64,000 bases of DNA from Chitinophagales bacterium (GTDB lineage: Bacteria > Bacteroidota > Bacteroidia > Chitinophagales > Saprospiraceae): assembly GCA_013298845.1 (NCBI GenBank), contig JAAFJN010000016.1, positions 38,479 through 102,478 on the forward strand, given 5' to 3'. Both the position numbers and the translations under genes were made by a program. This document shows positions 61,806 through 64,000 of this stretch, piece by piece. Each line of letters opens with the position of its first letter. The first letter of the stretch is position 1. A model generated the notes under the pieces. That model made no database searches. It saw only the letters and a program-made list of their open reading frames with translations, and was not told where the DNA came from.

Positions 61806-62759
61806 CTACGCACCCGTAATGATCGGCACCGCGTTTTCAATGTATTTTTGAACCGATTCCCAATAAATGGTGAATAAATGATTGTTTGACTGTTTTGAAA
61901 ACTCCCACGATGGTCCTTCGGCTCTTTTTACACCGTAAATATAATGAGATACTATCATTTTACCTTTTTTAGCATCACCATCAACTACAAAAAAATTGGC
62001 GTAAGGCATATGTTTGTATTTGTAAACGTGAAATTTTCCGGTATACCCCTGGGCATTAATTTCTTCTACCACCTCGGCGAGCCGTTCGATAATGCGTTGT
62101 ACATCTTCGGTACCTTTTTTTTCTTGCCTTTGGTAACGTGCTCTGTCCTCAAAATAAAGGCGTGCCTCGTTAGACTCTGGGTCAATCAGGTAGGCTTTTA
62201 CGTCCACCCCTTTTTTTAACAAATCAATAATGTGATTTTTGTAAATCGTAGGGTTCAGCGACGTGAAATAGTTGGTGAACGTGTTTAGCCGAAGCCCAAT
62301 TTCTATGACTTCTTTTTCCGCACTGGAAAAAAACTCCGTTTTATATTCCACTTTTACCCTTCCGTCTAAATGAAATTCGATTCCGTTGGTGATCGCCGAT
62401 TTGATGGAACTGTCAGGAATAACTTTCTTTTCCCAATTGCCATTTTCTTGTTTAATAAATGTTTGGCTTGATTCGTCAAATATGCAGCCTAATTCGGATG
62501 TAACGATTGTGATAACCCCTTGAGATACGGCTTTTAAACTAAGGTTACCAGCCTTGCTTAATTTAATAATATTGCTAAAAAGGGCGGGGCTGCAAGTGAT
62601 TTGTAATGTTGCCAGTTTTCCGAGAACATTAGCCTGTGAATAATCTTTCTGTTCTTCTAGCAGCGCAAAACCCTTCTGAACAATGTTAAGGTACTGCTGT
62701 CTGGGCGTAACGAGTGCTACACCCTCAGAGTCAGGTGTGTTTAAGTTGTTGATTTTCAT
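61806..62759 (-). CDS. PLD-like/DUF5919-like protein
   Basis: A 317-residue protein. The second half (about 155-300) has the strand-helix pattern of the phospholipase-D fold: YKNHIIDLLKKGVDVKAYLI, then a helix with RLAEVVEEI, and PYANFFVVDGDAKKG followed by MIVSHYIYGVKRA. The HxK(x)4D catalytic motif of active PLD enzymes is not evident, so it is probably a degenerate relative of the DUF5919 kind. The N-terminal half is helical and not recognised. A leader of about 115 nt contains a hairpin (62783-62812). Confidence 0.62.
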   Translation of the reverse strand: MKINNLNTPDSEGVALVTPRQQYLNIVQKGFALLEEQKDYSQANVLGKLATLQITCSPALFSNIIKLSKAGNLSLKAVSQGVITIVTSELGCIFDESSQTFIKQENGNWEKKVIPDSSIKSAITNGIEFHLDGRVKVEYKTEFFSSAEKEVIEIGLRLNTFTNYFTSLNPTIYKNHIIDLLKKGVDVKAYLIDPESNEARLYFEDRARYQRQEKKGTEDVQRIIERLAEVVEEINAQGYTGKFHVYKYKHMPYANFFVVDGDAKKGKMIVSHYIYGVKRAEGPSWEFSKQSNNHLFTIYWESVQKYIENAVPIITGA

Positions 62760-62782
62760 GATAAAGCATATTTACGTTGATA

Positions 62783-62812
62783 CTCCGGTAGTGGTCTTTT
62801 AAGCCACCGGAG
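62783..62812 (-). promoter_or_regulatory. Hairpin in the leader of the PLD-like gene
   Basis: Arms CTCCGGT and ACCGGAG enclose a loop with an inner GG/CC pairing. No T-run follows, so it is either a weak terminator of the upstream gene or a leader structure. Confidence 0.4.
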
Positions 62813-62872
62813 CAAATTGGAAATACAAGTAAAAATGCCAATTGGCTAAATTTTGCCCACTAATCGCACGCT

Positions 62873-62880
62873 CAAATTTA
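62873..62880 (-). promoter_or_regulatory. -7 promoter box TAAATTTG of the PLD-like gene
   Basis: On the minus strand TAAATTTG matches TAnnTTTG and overlaps the stop codon of the upstream gene. Confidence 0.4.
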
Positions 62881-63363
62881 CCCCTGCAAAAAACAATCCA
62901 ATACCGATTTAGCGGCAACAAACAGCGGTTCCCGGCCCTCTTTGGTCACAAGTGCCTCCGGGTCATCTTCGTCTTCCAATACGGCTTCTTCAATGAATGC
63001 CAGCAAATCTTCTTGCGGATACCCCTCAAAAAACGCATCCACGCGCTGGCGGAACTTGGTGGCGGTAGATGCCTCCAATACGGCATAGTTCTTCTCCTCG
63101 GCTTCCCCAATTTCATTCTCCCCTACGGGTTCGGTCTTTCCGTTGATACGCTCGTACGATAGCCACGTAATTAAACAAATGTAATGCAAAAACCCTTTTT
63201 CGTCTTCGGTGAGAAGGTGGGTATTTTCATCGTCAAATAGGTAGGCAATTACGACGGGCTGGGCATCAGAAAATGCCTCCATTTGCTGCTCGTAGTTGTC
63301 TTCACTCATGTTATCGAGTTCGTCAATAATGGCGTCTATAATCTTTTCAGATACAAATTTCAT
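62878..63363 (-). CDS. Acidic protein of unknown function
   Basis: A 161-residue, strongly acidic helical cytoplasmic protein. The start at 63363 (MKFVSEKIIDAIID) is supported by a promoter box 21 nt upstream; the frame is open for 13 more codons, but these overlap the box. Glu-rich end (EEAVLEDEDDPEALVTKEGR). No family is recognised. Confidence 0.68.
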   Translation of the reverse strand: MKFVSEKIIDAIIDELDNMSEDNYEQQMEAFSDAQPVVIAYLFDDENTHLLTEDEKGFLHYICLITWLSYERINGKTEPVGENEIGEAEEKNYAVLEASTATKFRQRVDAFFEGYPQEDLLAFIEEAVLEDEDDPEALVTKEGREPLFVAAKSVLDCFLQG

Positions 63364-63384
63364 GCTGTTCGGTTGAATTTTGGG

Positions 63385-63412
63385 CAAATGTACACTTTCC
63401 ATCGTATATTTG
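63385..63412. promoter_or_regulatory. Divergent -7 boxes between the acidic-protein gene and the TMTC-like gene
   Basis: On the minus strand TACATTTG (63385-63392) drives 62878-63363. On the plus strand TATATTTG (63405-63412) drives 63439 onward. Both match TAnnTTTG. Confidence 0.5.
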
Positions 63413-63438
63413 GCCGCATTTTTTTATAATTTGTTTTC

Positions 63439-64000
63439 ATGGCCAAAACTCAACCCAACAAGGGCGTAAAAACCGCCGCAAAAAATCCATCCGCAGCCGC
63501 CGTCAACGCTACTCCCGACGGCAACTTTGCCATTCCCGATTTTTTTGCCAATTACCGCCTGCAATCGCTGGTCATTTTCGCCCTCGCGTTTGTGGTGTAC
63601 ATTGGTTCTTTAGGGCACCAATTTGTGCAAGACGACGCCATTGTGATCACCGATAACATGTTCACCCAAAAAGGCGTGGCGGGTATTGACGGCATTTTGA
63701 CCAAAGATACATTTTTTGGCTTTTTTAAGGTCGAAGGAAAAGATAACCTCGTGGCGGGGGGACGCTATCGTCCGTTTACCCTCGTGCTTTTTGCCTTTTT
63801 ATTCCAGTTGGCCGGTCCTAATCCGTTCGTGTTCCACCTGTTTACGGTGGCCTTGTTTGGGGCTACCTGCGTGGTGCTGTACCATACGTTACGCAACCTG
63901 CTGGAACCGCGTTTTGGGTCGGGGTATACGGCCCTCACCGCCTGGATTGCCGCCGCACTTTTTGCCGTCCATCCCATCCATACGGAGGTGGTAGCCAATG
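63439..64000 (+). CDS. TMTC-like membrane glycosyltransferase (3' end outside window)
   Basis: The frame is open from the ATG at 63439 to the window edge. After a basic, Lys-rich N-terminus comes a first membrane helix (LQSLVIFALAFVVYIGSLG), then QDDAIVITDN, carrying the acidic pair expected in the first luminal loop, then GGRYRPFTLVLFAFLFQLAG and VFHLFTVALFGATCVVLYHT. This arrangement matches the O-mannosyltransferase-related TMTC/PMT family, whose members usually have C-terminal TPRs. Only about 187 residues are visible, so TPRs cannot be checked. Confidence 0.75.
   Translation, partial: MAKTQPNKGVKTAAKNPSAAAVNATPDGNFAIPDFFANYRLQSLVIFALAFVVYIGSLGHQFVQDDAIVITDNMFTQKGVAGIDGILTKDTFFGFFKVEGKDNLVAGGRYRPFTLVLFAFLFQLAGPNPFVFHLFTVALFGATCVVLYHTLRNLLEPRFGSGYTALTAWIAAALFAVHPIHTEVVAN

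Overview
The window looks like chromosomal DNA of a Bacteroidota bacterium. Several cell-surface proteins end in type IX secretion (T9SS) sorting or gliding-motility-type C-terminal domains, there are two TonB-dependent receptors with carboxypeptidase-regulatory-like N-termini, and many genes are preceded by the Bacteroidota -7 box TAnnTTTG. The mix (choice-of-anchor B and V proteins, DUF5777, DUF1800/DUF1501 pair, WG repeats, single-chain E1) would fit Saprospiria, but that placement is inference. No rRNA, tRNA, insertion sequence or CRISPR array was recognised.

Region 1 (1-34 kb) is ordinary GC-balanced chromosome. It carries a TPR protein (cut by the window edge) divergent from nadD, a TonB receptor, a very large WG-repeat protein, an operon of two haem-motif lipoproteins around a DUF5777 beta-barrel, a cystathionine synthase/lyase-type PLP enzyme, three T9SS-type surface proteins, a Cas6-like protein without an array, an HD protein, and a TonB receptor behind a DtxR-like operator. 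It continues with a fused 2-oxoacid dehydrogenase E1, small secreted proteins, a DUF1800-DUF1501 secretion pair, a diacylglycerol-kinase-like lipid kinase, a rhodanese lipoprotein and an SDR.

Region 2 (35-39.9 kb) holds a three-gene operon with a membrane-anchored TIR protein, an ATP-grasp-like protein, and a Crp/Fnr regulator.

Region 3 (39.9-57.0 kb) is the outstanding feature: a compact, AT-rich, minus-strand island. In transcription order it has a small HTH protein, two very small proteins, a gene remnant, a vWA-like lipoprotein, a four-helix membrane protein, a tubulin/FtsZ-like GTPase, a 1171-residue protein with an Hsp70/actin-like ATPase, and two membrane-anchored coiled-coil proteins sharing one C-terminal domain. 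These are followed by a MotA/ZorA-like and a MotB/ZorB-like motor pair, a DUF6232-like membrane protein, an MTAN/PNP-type nucleosidase and a beta-helix/PDZ protein. Three of the last proteins share a short Gly/Asn-rich motif used in bacterial conflict proteins. I infer an envelope-spanning, ion-driven, cytoskeleton-like immune or stress machine related to Zorya through its motor, with the nucleosidase as possible effector. I know of no named system with this combination.

Region 4 (57-64 kb) is a tandemly duplicated two-gene module (about 480-residue helical protein facing a 120-residue secreted protein), a PLD-like protein, an acidic protein, and the start of a TMTC-like membrane glycosyltransferase (cut by the window edge).
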